From assembly GCA_963725215.1 (NCBI GenBank), contig CAVRXQ010000001.1:310001-374000 (forward strand): 64,000 nucleotides of DNA, read 5' to 3'. This document shows, piece after piece, positions 17,957 to 26,288 of this stretch. The stretch is from CAVRXQ01 sp963725215. Lineage in GTDB: Bacteria > Actinomycetota > Acidimicrobiia > Acidimicrobiales > Bog-793. The translations under genes and the position numbers were made by a program. Numbering within the stretch: the stretch's first letter is position 1; each line of letters begins with the position of its first letter. Below the pieces are notes generated by a model. That model searched no databases, was not told where the DNA came from, and saw only the letters and a program-made list of their open reading frames with translations.

Positions 17957-18107
17957 CCTCTCGTCAGAGCTTTGGCGCCCGCCGCCGTAGGCAGAGCCAG
18001 CCACTTCGGGCCATCCCTTGTGCCGGGAAGGCCTGTCCTGACCCGGAGTGTCTTTCGACAGGTGGGATCAGTGGCTTGTGTGCGGCGAGCCGCCTCACCG
18101 AACGAGG
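17957..18107 (-). ncRNA. M-box (ykoK leader) Mg2+ riboswitch
   Basis: Read on the minus strand, this leader matches the M-box consensus in order: CCTCGTTCGGTGAGGC at the 5' end, GCCACTGATCCCACCTGTC, GAAAGACACTCCGGGTCAG, GTGGCTGGCTCTGCC and finally GCGCCAAAGCTCTGACGAG, with P1 closing between CCTCGT and ACGAGAGG. The B. subtilis ykoK leader has the same blocks (CUUCGUUAGGUGAGGC, UGUCCAAAGAC, GGGUCA, GCUGGAUGCU, GUGCUAAAGCUCUACGA). It lies 230 bases upstream of the Nramp-related gene and after the stop of the peptidase gene. High Mg2+ should fold the aptamer and reduce expression. An Nramp-related Mg2+ transporter under an M-box has been described in Clostridium. Confidence 0.93.
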
Positions 18108-18162
18108 TGCGGCAACTTGCACGCCGAGTTTACCGGCGGCGACGTCGCAGGCTCAAAAGGCG

Positions 18163-19674
18163 TCAGTTGCTCGGGCAGACCGTGTTCGGGCGCGGAACCT
18201 TGGTCGTCGCGAAATAGTTGTTGACGTCGGCGCGGATACACGATGAGAAGAAGTAGGCGGTGTGGCCGCTGCCGTTGCGTGTCAACAACTCGGCGTTGTC
18301 GAGCTGGTGGGCGACCGCCTTCGCCCACACGTACGGGGTCGCCGGGTCGTCGGTCGAGCCGACGACGAGGATCTTCGGGGTACCGGGAGCGTGGATCGCC
18401 TGAGGCTCGCCCGCCGCGGCGAACGGCCAGTACGCGCAAACGAGGCCTCCCCACGCGATCGCCGCGCCGAAGTCCGGGGCTGTCTTTTGCATCGTGGTTG
18501 CGAGGTTTTCGTAGAACGACGTGGCGCGCGGCGAGGGAGAGTCGACGCAGTTGATCGCGACGTTCGCCGCTTCTTCATTCGACCAGGTTCCGTTCGGCTG
18601 CAGCCCGAGGTAAGAGAACGCCAGCGCGAGTAAGAGCGAACCGTCACCTTTCAGCGTCTCGTTGATCGCCTGGCCGAGATACGGCCAATAGCTCTTGGAG
18701 TACAACGTTTGGATCACCCCGATGTACGCGTCGCCCCACGTAACTTTCTGCGTCCCGCCGAACTGGGACTTCAAATACGCCTTCTCGGTGGTTCCGGACT
18801 CAAAGCGCGACCACAAGGAGTCGTAGGCCTGCTTCGCTCCCTGGGGAAGCAGCTTGTGACACGAAGAGTTCGCATCGCACCAAGAGAAGAAGGCGTGCAG
18901 GTCTCCCTCGAAGCCATTTGCTTGCTCGCGGCTCGATCCGACGAGGCCGAGCGCTGGGTTGATCACTCCGTCGAGGACCATTGCGCGAACGTGGGTCGGG
19001 TACTTCTGCGCGTAAAGCTCACCGAGGTAAGTGCCGTACGAGAAGCCGATGTAGTTGAGCTTCGGCTGCCCGAGATCGGCGCGCAGCGTGTCGAGGTCCT
19101 CGATCGTCACGCGCGTCCCCACGTTCTGCAATAACAATCTCGGGGTGTTGCGCTCGCACTCGCGGACGTAGGACTTCGTTTCCTGTACGACTTGGTTGAG
19201 CTGCCCCTTGGTTACCGGCGCCGGGATCAGTCGCGCATACGCGCGCATCTGCGCGGGATTGTCACAAGTGACCGCCGGCGTGCTCGCGCCGATGCCGCGG
19301 GGGTCCCAGCTCAAGAGGTTGAACTGCGAGCGCAGCGCAACGAATGAGGAGGGGCTCTGCTCCAAGAACTGCACGCCAGAGCCGCCAGGACCGCCGGGGT
19401 TCATGAAGATGTCACCCTTCGGGTGCGCGCTCGTGGACGGCAACATCACGACAGCGAGGTCGACGGTTCCCTCGCTCGGATGTCCGTAGACGAGGGGAAC
19501 GGGAACCTTCGCGCAACGGAAGTTCTTGTATCCCGGACACGTCGTCCAGCTGACACTCACGTGCGCGACGGCTCGACGCGGTGACGTCGCTCCCCCGGCG
19601 CTGCTACCGAGGGCGACTCCCGTCAGCGCGCCGGCGTATAAAAGGAACGGGGCAAAGATTCGAAACGCGCGCAT
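18163..19674 (-). CDS. Secreted tripeptidyl-aminopeptidase-like alpha/beta hydrolase
   Basis: A 503-residue exported serine hydrolase. The ATG at 19674 follows an AAAGAG site and gives a clean signal peptide (MRAFRIF then a hydrophobic stretch to about residue 28). The oxyanion block NPGGPGGSG is at 92-100, the nucleophile elbow GFSYG at 210-214 (Ser212), the acid near STDDPATPY and the catalytic His in GSGHTAYF near the C-terminus. Several paired cysteines, including those at the C-terminal end, suit an extracellular protein. Family members remove tripeptides or act as prolyl aminopeptidases. The gene lies between the MgtE_N/CBS gene and the M-box but has no clear link to magnesium. Confidence 0.9.
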   Translation of the reverse strand: MRAFRIFAPFLLYAGALTGVALGSSAGGATSPRRAVAHVSVSWTTCPGYKNFRCAKVPVPLVYGHPSEGTVDLAVVMLPSTSAHPKGDIFMNPGGPGGSGVQFLEQSPSSFVALRSQFNLLSWDPRGIGASTPAVTCDNPAQMRAYARLIPAPVTKGQLNQVVQETKSYVRECERNTPRLLLQNVGTRVTIEDLDTLRADLGQPKLNYIGFSYGTYLGELYAQKYPTHVRAMVLDGVINPALGLVGSSREQANGFEGDLHAFFSWCDANSSCHKLLPQGAKQAYDSLWSRFESGTTEKAYLKSQFGGTQKVTWGDAYIGVIQTLYSKSYWPYLGQAINETLKGDGSLLLALAFSYLGLQPNGTWSNEEAANVAINCVDSPSPRATSFYENLATTMQKTAPDFGAAIAWGGLVCAYWPFAAAGEPQAIHAPGTPKILVVGSTDDPATPYVWAKAVAHQLDNAELLTRNGSGHTAYFFSSCIRADVNNYFATTKVPRPNTVCPSN

Positions 19675-19766
19675 GGTCTCTTTCGGGCGTAGGCAGGTTC
19701 GGGTTCTCGACCCGGCGGGGTCATCGTAGGTGAGTGACGGAGCGCCTGGCGCCTCGCGCGTTCCAG

Positions 19767-21065
19767 TCACTCCTCGGCCGCGGTCATCCCGAAGTCCCGG
19801 CGCCAGCCGGTCGGCAACAGCAGTTCCAACACGTCGTCGACGGTGATGACCCCGAGCATCGTGTGGTCGTCGTCGACGACCGGCGCCGCCGACAAGTTGA
19901 AGTCAGACATCTTGCGGACGATCCCATGAATGTCGGCGTCGGCGCGGACGGTGACGGGATCTTTCTCCGAGATCGCGGAGAGACGTTTGTCGGGGGGTGA
20001 CTTCAACAACTTCACGACGGACACCGTGCCCGAGAGGTGGCCCTCGTCGTCCGCTACGTACACCGTGGCGAGCGCTTCGGGCGCGATCTCGGACTTGCGC
20101 ACCGCCTCGAGTGCGTCGGCGACCGTCGTCTCTCCGGCAAGCGACAGAAAGTCGGGGTTCATCAGGCCGCCGCCGGTTTCGGGATTATACGAGAGCAGCC
20201 TCCGCACCTTCGCCTTCTGTCGCGCCGGCAACGCTTCCAGCACCGCGAGCCGGCGGTCCTGGTCGAGATCGGCGATCAAGTCGGCCGCGTCGTCAGGCGC
20301 CATCGTCGCGAGGACCCGCGCTGCGTCGGAGTTCGAGCGCGACGCGAGGAACTCGCGCTGGTGGTCCGGGTCGAGCTCCTCGAAGACGTCCGCTTCGAGC
20401 TCTCGGTCGAGGCTCACCGCTTCGATGATCTCCTCGCCCTCATCATGCGAGGCGGCTTCGACGAGGTCGGCGATCTGCGCAGGGCGGAGCTTCGACAACT
20501 TTCGGTACGGGATGCGCATGCGCGCCGTTGGCACGTGGGCGACGAACGGTTCGATCTGACTCCAGTCGACGATCTTTCCCATCGAGATGTGCTTGGCGAA
20601 CGTCCGTGGCAGCGCCCGTCGCAGTGCTGCGCGCGTCGAAGGATCGACGCCGACGACCTGCCACTCACCGTCCACTTGCGCGAGCTCGATGTCGTTCGCA
20701 CGGATCAGGTGGGCGCGGATGAGATGAATGAGGTGCCGGGAGCTCAGGTCGCGCGTCAACAACAGCTCGCCGGGCCGGCGCTCGAAGGGGCCGAGGTCGG
20801 AGGTCTCTCCACTGAGGCGGACGTGATCGGGCTGCAGCTCCGCGACCCGAACGATCGGGACAAACAGGTCGCGGTGGCCGATGCGCGCGACGAGGCCCAT
20901 GATCGGGGGATGCGGCTTGCCGTCGAGGCGGGCGATCAGATCGTCGACGCGCCCGACCTTCTCGCCACGCCCGTCGATGACGGGCGCGCGAACCACCGAC
21001 GAGAGGTGGACGAACTCAGCCAACGTCCCACGTACCTGCGGGACATCGCGGCCTCGCCACGCCAC
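19767..21065 (-). CDS. Soluble PRC-barrel/MgtE_N/CBS-pair protein, likely Mg2+ sensor partner
   Basis: About 432 residues (the GTG at 21065 is the longest start; a GTG about 11 codons later is also plausible). An N-terminal PRC-barrel-like region (about 20-170) is followed by an MgtE intracellular N domain with its repeated helices (SNSDAARVLATMAPDDAADL, RRLLSYNPETGGGLMNPD) and a CBS pair ending in GVITVDDVLELLLP. No membrane segments are present, so it is not an MgtE channel. In MgtE these domains sense cytoplasmic Mg2+ and gate the pore. Two genes away is an M-box-controlled Nramp-related transporter, which suggests it regulates that transporter; this is inference. Confidence 0.88.
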   Translation of the reverse strand: MAWRGRDVPQVRGTLAEFVHLSSVVRAPVIDGRGEKVGRVDDLIARLDGKPHPPIMGLVARIGHRDLFVPIVRVAELQPDHVRLSGETSDLGPFERRPGELLLTRDLSSRHLIHLIRAHLIRANDIELAQVDGEWQVVGVDPSTRAALRRALPRTFAKHISMGKIVDWSQIEPFVAHVPTARMRIPYRKLSKLRPAQIADLVEAASHDEGEEIIEAVSLDRELEADVFEELDPDHQREFLASRSNSDAARVLATMAPDDAADLIADLDQDRRLAVLEALPARQKAKVRRLLSYNPETGGGLMNPDFLSLAGETTVADALEAVRKSEIAPEALATVYVADDEGHLSGTVSVVKLLKSPPDKRLSAISEKDPVTVRADADIHGIVRKMSDFNLSAAPVVDDDHTMLGVITVDDVLELLLPTGWRRDFGMTAAEE

Positions 21066-21134
21066 GAAGTGTACTGGGGAGGTTCACGGAGTCGACTGGG
21101 CGTGAGGCGAACGAACAAATGTAGAGAGGCCGAG

Positions 21135-21521
21135 TCAGAACTCGGTCATCGCGAGCACCGACTTTTGGAACTCGGCGAACTCGGGCGACATCGTGATCGG
21201 CAACAGCGCCATCAGCTTCGCGACGTCACCGTCGACTTGGATCTTGCCCTGCATGAACGCCGCGTTCGCGTCGAGGTCGCCTTTTTGGATCGCCATCGCA
21301 TCCTCGTAGGCCTCGGTCAAAGTGACCTCGGCGTCCACCAGTTCGCCCAATCGGTTCTCGAGCAGCTTCCCGTCCTCGATGATCCAGTAGTACTTCACCT
21401 CGCCCTCGGGAGAGCCGGTGAGGACGTACTGCAGCCGCGCGGTCGCGCCGGGTCGTTCCGGCTGGGACTCCGCAAGCTCTGTGCTCTCGTCGAGCCACTC
21501 CTGGGTGAGCCACTTCGGCAC
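21135..21521 (-). CDS. SCP2 sterol-carrier-domain protein
   Basis: A 128-residue single-domain SCP2-like protein. The pattern of YYWIIEDGKLLENRLG, AEVTLTEAYEDAMAIQKG, then NAAFMQGKIQVDGDVAKLMAL is the usual lipid-binding SCP2 fold, where a final amphipathic helix covers the hydrophobic pocket. It starts 26 bases after the stop of the mycothiol amidase gene on the same strand. Stand-alone SCP2 proteins in actinobacteria probably bind acyl lipids or acyl-CoA; no specific role can be read from it. Confidence 0.88.
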   Translation of the reverse strand: MPKWLTQEWLDESTELAESQPERPGATARLQYVLTGSPEGEVKYYWIIEDGKLLENRLGELVDAEVTLTEAYEDAMAIQKGDLDANAAFMQGKIQVDGDVAKLMALLPITMSPEFAEFQKSVLAMTEF

Positions 21522-21547
21522 GATCGCCTCCTTCGCGTCGCGCCGTT

Positions 21548-22435
21548 TTAGTTCGCCGCCGCGCCCTCGCGCTCACGCACGCCCGCGAACAGGTCGTCCT
21601 CGGGGTCGATCGGCCCGACCAAGTTGCGGGCCAGCACGTACGCGTCGGTGCGCCACACCTGGCGGTCGACCGAGTCGGGCAAGCCGAACCAGAACAGCGA
21701 GTCCGGGTCGATCTGGGTCGCGTGCGCGACGAGACCCGCCCGGCGCTGCTCGTAGTAATCCGAGACGTCGATGATCGCGGTCGGCGAGTAGTCGGGGAAG
21801 TCGGCCGGCGGGCCGTCTTTGAACCACTCCGCGTACGGCGACTCCATTCCTAGTTCCAAGAACTTCTCGTGGCGCAGCACCATCGGCTCCATCTGCCAGA
21901 CCGTGTAATAGAGCTTGAGCGGCTGGTACGGCTCTCCTGCCTCGGGATACGCCTCTTTGTCCCCCGCCTTGTCGAAGGCGATCAGCGAGATGTCGTGGAC
22001 ACGCAAGTGATCGGGGTGCGGGTAGAAGTTCTGCTCGTCGGGGTAGGTGACGACGACCTGGGGTCGGTAAGTGCGGATCGCTCGGACAAGACCTCCCGCG
22101 GCCTCTTCGATCGGCGCCCGCCACAACGAGCGCGGGTTCGAGTTCGCCTCTGATTCGGGCATCCCTGAGTCGCGGTAGCCGAGCAGGACGACCTTGTCGT
22201 AGCCGATCGCCCGCGCCGCGTCGTCGAGTTCGCGCCGGCGGATCTCGGCGATGTTCTGACGCACCTCGTCGGTGTCGAGGGCGGGGTTCAAGATCTCGCC
22301 CTCCTCGCCGCCGGTCGCGGTGACGAGCACGGTGTGCACGCCTTCTGCGTGATAGCGCGCGATCGTGCCGGCGCCCTTCGACGCCTCGTCGTCGGGGTGG
22401 GCGTGGATCGCCAGTAGGCAGAGTGCCTCGCTCAT
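21548..22435 (-). CDS. mca: Mycothiol S-conjugate amidase (PIG-L deacetylase family)
   Basis: A 295-residue zinc-dependent amidase of the LmbE/PIG-L family. The metal motif AHPDDE is at residues 11-16 and the third ligand region is YPHPDH near 136. Length and the C-terminal DPDSLFWFGLP region fit Mca better than the deacetylase MshB. The enzyme cleaves mycothiol conjugates of toxins to release a mercapturic acid for export, so the cell is expected to make mycothiol, an actinobacterial marker. The ATG start at 22435 faces the Psp operon. Confidence 0.88.
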   Translation of the reverse strand: MSEALCLLAIHAHPDDEASKGAGTIARYHAEGVHTVLVTATGGEEGEILNPALDTDEVRQNIAEIRRRELDDAARAIGYDKVVLLGYRDSGMPESEANSNPRSLWRAPIEEAAGGLVRAIRTYRPQVVVTYPDEQNFYPHPDHLRVHDISLIAFDKAGDKEAYPEAGEPYQPLKLYYTVWQMEPMVLRHEKFLELGMESPYAEWFKDGPPADFPDYSPTAIIDVSDYYEQRRAGLVAHATQIDPDSLFWFGLPDSVDRQVWRTDAYVLARNLVGPIDPEDDLFAGVREREGAAAN

Positions 22436-22488
22436 CGATCGGTGACACTAACGGCACGTCGCGCGCCCGCTTCTCAGGTCTTTGCCAG

Positions 22489-22516
22489 TTGGACGTCCGA
22501 ATTGGAGACGTATGCT
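22489..22516 (+). promoter_or_regulatory. Candidate sigma70-type promoter of the pspA operon
   Basis: TTGGAC (22489-22494), a 16-base spacer and TATGCT (22511-22516) lie about 60 bases before the pspA start codon in the short divergent gap with mca. Spacing and hexamers are plausible; nothing else supports it. Confidence 0.35.
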
Positions 22517-22577
22517 CCATTACGCCACGTCAGCGACGCGGCAACGCGCAGGAGTACCCGGCGACAAGGAGCAGTGC

Positions 22578-23408
22578 ATGAGCGTGATGAAGCGCCTGAG
22601 CGGCGTAGTCCAAGCGAAGGCGAACAAGATGCTCGACCGCGTCGAGGACCCCCGCGACACGCTCGACCTCTCGTACGAAAAGCAGCTCGAGCAGCTCCAG
22701 CAGGTCCGCAAGGGCCTCGCCGACATCGCGACCGCGCGCAAGCGCATCGAGCTGCAGGCCACGCAGCTGAAGCAGAACGCCGACAAGCTGCAGGACCAGG
22801 CAAAGACCGCCCTCGCCCAGAACAACGAGGACCTCGCCCGAGAGGCGCTGTCCCGGCGGGCCTCGATCGCCACCCAGCTCGAGCAGATGAAGACCCAGCA
22901 CGACCAGCTCGTCGCGCAGCAGGACAAGCTCACGTTGACGAGCCAGCAACTCGAGGCGCGCGTCTCGACGTTCCGCACGCAGAAAGAGACGCTGAAGGCG
23001 AGCTACACCGCCGCCGAGGCACAGACAAAGATCGGCGAGGCGGTGGCGGGGATCTCCGAGTCGATGGGCGACACCGGTCTCGCCATGCAGCGCGCCCAGG
23101 ACAAGATCGAGTCGATGCAGGCCCGCGCCGGGGCGATGGACGAGCTGTTGTCCTCCGGCGCGCTCACCGATCTGACGGGGAGCTCGGACCCGATCCAAAG
23201 CCAGCTCGACAAGGCGTCGCAGGACAACCAAGTCGACTCAGAGCTCGCCAAGCTGAAGGGACAGATTGCGAGCCCCCAGCCGGCGGGTGAGATCGGCGCG
23301 GCTGAGCCCCAGGATGCGGAGGTCGTCGGAGAGGTCGAGGCGCCGACCGCAGCCGCAGCCTCCTCATCGGACGACCCGTTCAGCCTCGACGACGGGAAGA
23401 CTTCGTGA
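22578..23408 (+). CDS. pspA: Phage shock protein A (PspA/IM30/ESCRT-III-like)
   Basis: A 276-residue, almost wholly coiled-coil protein. The ATG at 22578 has an AAGGAG site 6 bases upstream. The amphipathic N-terminal helix (MSVMKRLSGVVQAKANKM) precedes the DPRDTLDLSYE motif and long Gln/Glu/Lys-rich helices (about 30-190); the tail is acidic and Ala/Ser-rich and ends in DDPFSLDDGKTS. PspA coats and repairs stressed inner membrane. The stop overlaps the GTG of pspAA by 4 bases. The operon order pspA-pspAA-htpX-pspAB is a known actinobacterial arrangement; no pspC or rv2742-like gene is present here. Confidence 0.93.
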   Translation: MSVMKRLSGVVQAKANKMLDRVEDPRDTLDLSYEKQLEQLQQVRKGLADIATARKRIELQATQLKQNADKLQDQAKTALAQNNEDLAREALSRRASIATQLEQMKTQHDQLVAQQDKLTLTSQQLEARVSTFRTQKETLKASYTAAEAQTKIGEAVAGISESMGDTGLAMQRAQDKIESMQARAGAMDELLSSGALTDLTGSSDPIQSQLDKASQDNQVDSELAKLKGQIASPQPAGEIGAAEPQDAEVVGEVEAPTAAAASSSDDPFSLDDGKTS

Positions 23409-23683
23409 TCGTCCGTATCCTCGAAGATGGCCAGTACGAAGTCGCCGACAAGGCGGCGGCTGGCCTGAGCGAGATCGACGGACGCCTGGCAAAGGCGATC
23501 GACGCCGGCGACGAGGCTGCCTTCGAAAGCGAGCTCGAGGCGCTGATCGACGCGGTGCATCGATCCGGTGAGCAGCTCGAGTCGGACGACTTCCGGCCCT
23601 CTGATCTCGCGGTCCCCGCCGCGGGATCGACGCTCAAAGAGGTGCAGGCGCTGCTTTCGTCGGACGGGACGGACAAGGACTGA
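23405..23683 (+). CDS. pspAA: PspA-associated protein PspAA
   Basis: A 92-residue acidic protein starting MIVRILEDGQYEV, the usual PspAA opening, with GTG start codon inside the pspA stop (GTGA). It is predicted to have a small beta-strand N-terminus followed by helices. It has no known enzymatic motif and is thought to work with PspA. It is followed after 2 bases by htpX. Confidence 0.85.
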   Translation: MIVRILEDGQYEVADKAAAGLSEIDGRLAKAIDAGDEAAFESELEALIDAVHRSGEQLESDDFRPSDLAVPAAGSTLKEVQALLSSDGTDKD

Positions 23684-23685
23684 AG

Positions 23686-24636
23686 ATGGCAATACGAACC
23701 AAGTACCCCCAAGATCGCGGTCTCACCGCGCGCATGTTGACGACGGTCTTCTTGCTCGGCCTGCTCTACGCGGTGTTCGTCACCGCTCTCGTGCTCGCCC
23801 ACGTGCAGCTCGGCTTCATCATCGTCATCGGGCTCGCGATCTTGTTCGTCCAGTACTTCTACTCGGACAAGATCGCCCTTTATTCGATGGGCGGGAAGAT
23901 CGTCACCCGTGAGCAGCAACCGCAGCTGCACGCGATCGTCGACCGGCTGTGTGCGATGGCGAACATGCCAAAGCCGCAAGTCGCGCTGTCCCAGTCCGAC
24001 ATCCCGAACGCGTTCGCCACCGGTCGCAACCAGAAGCACGCTGTGGTCTGCGCGACAACGGGACTCTTGCGCCGACTGAACGAGCCCGAGGTCGAAGCCG
24101 TGTTGTCGCACGAGCTCTCCCACGTCGCGCACCGTGACGTCGCCGTGATGACGATCGCGAGCTTCCTCGGCATCCTTTCCGGCCTCTTGGTACGGATGTT
24201 GATGTTCGCAGGGCTCTTCGGCGGTATGGGCGGCCGTGGACGCCGCGGGGGCTTCGGCGGACAGGGTGGGGGTCAGGTCGCGCTCGTCGAGCTCGGCGCG
24301 ATCGTGTTCTCGGCGATCATCTACGCGATCAGCTTCATCCTGATCCGGACGCTGTCGCGCTATCGCGAGCTTGCCGCCGACCGCTCCGGGGCGATCCTGA
24401 TCGGCCAGCCAGCGCTGTTGGCACAGGCGCTCGTGAAGGTGAGCGGTGAGATGTCCCGCATCCCGACCCAAGACCTGCGCGCGGCAGAGCACTTCAACGC
24501 GTTCTTCTTCGCCCCCGCGATTGCACCCGGTGCGAGCCTCTCCTCGCTGTTCGCGACGCACCCGTCGCTGCAAAAGCGCCTCGACCAGCTGGCGAAGCTC
24601 GACGCCGAGATGCACCGCGGCGTCGCCGCATCCTGA
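23686..24636 (+). CDS. htpX: Membrane zinc metalloprotease HtpX (M48)
   Basis: A 316-residue M48B protease. Two hydrophobic segments lie near residues 18-60, the zinc motif HELSH near residue 144 and the third ligand region RELAADRSGA near 226; a second hydrophobic pair (155-180 and 205-225) flanks a Gly/Arg-rich GGRGRRGGFGGQGGG loop. HtpX degrades misfolded membrane proteins with the active site in the cytoplasm. Its location in a psp operon supports an envelope-stress role. Confidence 0.94.
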   Translation: MAIRTKYPQDRGLTARMLTTVFLLGLLYAVFVTALVLAHVQLGFIIVIGLAILFVQYFYSDKIALYSMGGKIVTREQQPQLHAIVDRLCAMANMPKPQVALSQSDIPNAFATGRNQKHAVVCATTGLLRRLNEPEVEAVLSHELSHVAHRDVAVMTIASFLGILSGLLVRMLMFAGLFGGMGGRGRRGGFGGQGGGQVALVELGAIVFSAIIYAISFILIRTLSRYRELAADRSGAILIGQPALLAQALVKVSGEMSRIPTQDLRAAEHFNAFFFAPAIAPGASLSSLFATHPSLQKRLDQLAKLDAEMHRGVAAS

Positions 24637-24654
24637 TCTCCTAGCAACGCACGG

Positions 24655-25242
24655 ATGGGGATCCTCGACGCACTCTTAGGTCGCTCGAAACCCGCGCAGG
24701 CGAACCTCGACAAACTCTTCGGGCTGCCCGGGGCGAGGATCACCCTCGAGGCCTCCGAGGGTCTCGAGCCGACCGGACAAGCGGGCGTGTGCTTCAAACC
24801 CGCCTCCGGCCAAGCATTCGCGGCCACAGAGCAGGAGTTCACCCAGCTCTTGAACCTCGGCAACGAGACGGGCGCGCACATGGCGGAGAGCTCCGACGAG
24901 TACGGATACCGCTGGGTAGTGATCTCCGCGGCCGACTTCGACTCGCTCGTCACCCGCGTCCACATGACGAACTCGACGCTGCAGGAGAACGGGTACGGCC
25001 CACAGCTTCTCTGTTCGGTGTTCGGCTTCCGCCCAAAACAGGACGGGTCGTCGACCTCACCGCCCTCGACGTACCTCGTCTACCTCTACAAGCGCGGCAC
25101 CTTCTACCCGTTCGTGCCAAAGGGCAAGGAACATCGCGACAACGAAGCCGAGCTTCGACTGAAAAACGAGCTGAAAGAGGACCTCGCGATCGAGCCCGAC
25201 TTGAGCCGGTGGTTCCCGATCTGGAGCCTCCCCGTTCACTGA
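24655..25242 (+). CDS. pspAB: PspA-associated protein PspAB
   Basis: A 195-residue protein beginning MGILDALLGRSKP, the characteristic PspAB start, with ATG 18 bases after htpX. It has no membrane segments. The central STYLVYLYKRGTFYPFVP and C-terminal DLSRWFPIWSLPVH stretches are typical of the family. Function unknown; it closes the psp operon and converges with the unknown gene at 25258. Confidence 0.85.
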   Translation: MGILDALLGRSKPAQANLDKLFGLPGARITLEASEGLEPTGQAGVCFKPASGQAFAATEQEFTQLLNLGNETGAHMAESSDEYGYRWVVISAADFDSLVTRVHMTNSTLQENGYGPQLLCSVFGFRPKQDGSSTSPPSTYLVYLYKRGTFYPFVPKGKEHRDNEAELRLKNELKEDLAIEPDLSRWFPIWSLPVH

Positions 25243-25257
25243 CGGAGCGCTTCCGGA

Positions 25258-26250
25258 TCAGTCGAAGGGCGGATTCTCCGAGAAGGGATCCCACGCAACC
25301 GGGGCCGTCGCGAGGTACTCGAGGATCGCCCCGACGATTCGCTCTTGAGAAGCGGCGATCGATCCTCCGTTTTCCAATGTGAGCGCCGCGACGATCGCAG
25401 ACGGCCCGTCGGCCTCCCAGACGAGGCCACCTGGCGCGAGATCGCCGAGCGACGCGGCAAGAGGCGCGAGGTCCCGGCGCTTCGGCAAGTCGCGCGAGAC
25501 ATAGCGAACCCAGGTCTCGTAGCGGTCGTAGTAGACGAGCTGACCGCCGTCGAGGACGATCATCCGCACCATCGGCGTCGCCGTGTGCAGCGCGAACGGA
25601 TGGACGCGGAGCACACGGCGACGCGCGACGCTGAAGCGCTCTTGTCCGGGTGCCTCGCGCACGTTCACCACCGCGACGTCGAGGTCGCGATGCTCTTCGA
25701 TCTCGACGTCTCCCCGCGCAACCGCGTCGATGCTTTTCGTGAGCGCCCGGTCGGGCTCCTCCCACATCGGCGCGAAGCGTTCCGGCTCGTCGACGACCTC
25801 GCCGAGATGCGGTACGAGGTCGCCGAACCACCCGTCGGGAGCCGACCAATCAGAAGATGCGGGCGCTTCCCGCCAGGGCGGCGTGGCGCCCTGCTCGATC
25901 GCCCCGAAGGTGAAGATCGCTCGCGCCGCGTCGCGATCGGCGACGCCGAAGTCCCCGGCGCGTGCGAAGGCGACCAGGCGGTCGCGCACGCGCAAAGCCT
26001 CGTCGGGCTGAGCGAGCACAAACACCGACGCCATGCCGTCTTCGTCGGGATGGTCGATCGTCACGCACTCGGCGTCGGGCGAGGCGGCGCCGGAATCAAG
26101 GTAATTGAACGCGATCTCGGCGGAAAGATCGGCCCACAGCTCTCGCGGCGTCGGCGAGTGCGGCCAGTGCGACAAGACGAGCACCGACTCGGGACGGGCC
26201 GCGCCGTCGACCATGATGTGCGGCCTGCCGCGCACCGCCCCGAGCGGCAC
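25258..26250 (-). CDS. Conserved protein of unknown function (DUF6687-like) with a HPDEDG motif
   Basis: About 330 residues, GTG start. I do not recognise a characterised homologue with certainty; it resembles the actinobacterial DUF6687 group. Visible features are VLVLSHWPHSPTP, a DHPDEDGMASVF block near residue 66 and a C-terminal DPFSENPPFD. The HxDxDG pattern recalls metal-binding DHH-type phosphoesterases, but the other DHH motifs were not found. The frame is open upstream of the GTG (through APLPFVPLG), so the true start could be a few codons earlier. It follows the PCD gene by 38 bases on the same strand and may be cotranscribed. Confidence 0.7.
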   Translation of the reverse strand: MPLGAVRGRPHIMVDGAARPESVLVLSHWPHSPTPRELWADLSAEIAFNYLDSGAASPDAECVTIDHPDEDGMASVFVLAQPDEALRVRDRLVAFARAGDFGVADRDAARAIFTFGAIEQGATPPWREAPASSDWSAPDGWFGDLVPHLGEVVDEPERFAPMWEEPDRALTKSIDAVARGDVEIEEHRDLDVAVVNVREAPGQERFSVARRRVLRVHPFALHTATPMVRMIVLDGGQLVYYDRYETWVRYVSRDLPKRRDLAPLAASLGDLAPGGLVWEADGPSAIVAALTLENGGSIAASQERIVGAILEYLATAPVAWDPFSENPPFD

Positions 26251-26288
26251 GAAAGGCAGCGGCGCCAGCGTGACCTCGAGCGAGCTCG

